Positions 5,532 to 5,644 of a stretch of 5,644 nt of DNA are shown one piece after another (positions within the stretch are counted from its first letter, which is position 1; every line of letters starts with the position of its first letter). The notes below the pieces were generated by a model. It worked only from the letters and a program-made list of their open reading frames with translations, had not been told where the DNA came from and searched no databases. The stretch lies in assembly GCA_003232155.1 (NCBI GenBank), contig QILY01000216.1, positions 1 to 5,644 on the forward strand, read 5' to 3'. Both the position numbers and the translations under genes were made by a program. Source of the DNA: Maribacter sp. (lineage in GTDB: Bacteria; Bacteroidota; Bacteroidia; Flavobacteriales; Flavobacteriaceae).

Positions 5532-5644
5532 TTAAGTAGAAATCACCATTTTTCCTCTTCGAGTTGTCGATTTTAATTGGTCTTCAAAAGCCAATCTAAA
5601 ATCCTCTAAAGAGTATACTTTTTCTACATAGGCTTTTATATATC
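5532..5644 (-). CDS. C-terminal end of a probable zinc-type alcohol dehydrogenase/quinone oxidoreductase family protein
   Basis: Only the last 37 codons are present; the gene enters from the right edge and stops with TAA at 5534-5532. The residues EKVYSLEDFRLAFEDQL, then KSTTRRGKMVIST, match the usual C-terminal ending of medium-chain dehydrogenase/reductases: V..xxSLEDxxxAFExL, then a short linker and GKxVI. No cofactor or zinc residues lie in this part, so the assignment rests on the tail alone. The gene is co-directional with the aminotransferase and separated from it by 127 bases that contain a promoter, so it is probably a different transcription unit. Confidence 0.5.
   Translation of the reverse strand, partial: YIKAYVEKVYSLEDFRLAFEDQLKSTTRRGKMVIST

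Noticed and set aside
1..5644. CRISPR array, insertion-sequence ends or a retron/defence cassette
   Set aside because: No regularly spaced repeats, no transposase and no reverse transcriptase or paired toxin-like genes are visible on either strand.

Overview
The window looks like a low-GC member of the Bacteroidota, most likely a flavobacterium. The tyrosine recombinase is of the Bacteroidota type, putative promoters resemble the TTTG-N19/20-TAnnTTTG consensus, Shine-Dalgarno sequences are weak, and the arginase and ornithine aminotransferase fit flavobacterial forms. This is judged from the sequence alone.

Layout. (1) 1-1646 is the end of an integrated mobile element. It holds the start of an AlbA_2 (Schlafen/divergent AAA-4) gene that runs off the left edge, a complete 438-residue integrase on the minus strand, and a short non-coding stretch that could carry integrase binding sites. 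(2) 1647-1690 is the 3' part of a tRNA-Asn(GUU) gene, from the anticodon stem to the discriminator base, with no 5' half. It is the likely attachment-site duplicate. A strong hairpin terminator follows at 1702-1730, as expected for the original chromosome downstream of a tRNA, so the element lies to the left and chromosome to the right. (3) 1731-2095 has no gene. It holds a second hairpin and a GC-rich palindromic repeat. (4) 2096-3218 holds gene debris on the minus strand: a composite pseudogene (DUF2169-like fragment joined to the tail of an unrecognised gene) and a two-helix DUF3592-like gene cut by an in-frame TAA. (5) 3229-5404 is an arginine-catabolic pair on the minus strand, ornithine aminotransferase followed by arginase. 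The ancestral stop of the first overlaps the start of the second (ATGA). Each carries one extra base that breaks the frame. (6) 5405-5531 holds the probable promoter of that operon, and 5532-5644 holds the last codons of what is probably a zinc-type alcohol dehydrogenase/quinone oxidoreductase family gene.

Intact, the pair would turn arginine into ornithine plus urea, then ornithine into glutamate semialdehyde. As read here arginase cannot be made full length, and the aminotransferase loses its C-terminal end. At least five separate lesions (two nonsense codons, one deletion, two insertions) fall between about 2332 and 4248, while the integrase is intact. Either this chromosomal locus is decaying or the read/assembly has errors. 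The mixture of substitutions and indels argues against a purely homopolymer-error explanation. I saw no convincing wholly new system. The most informative parts are the tRNA-Asn junction, the integrase that lacks its first catalytic arginine, and the block of recently broken genes.
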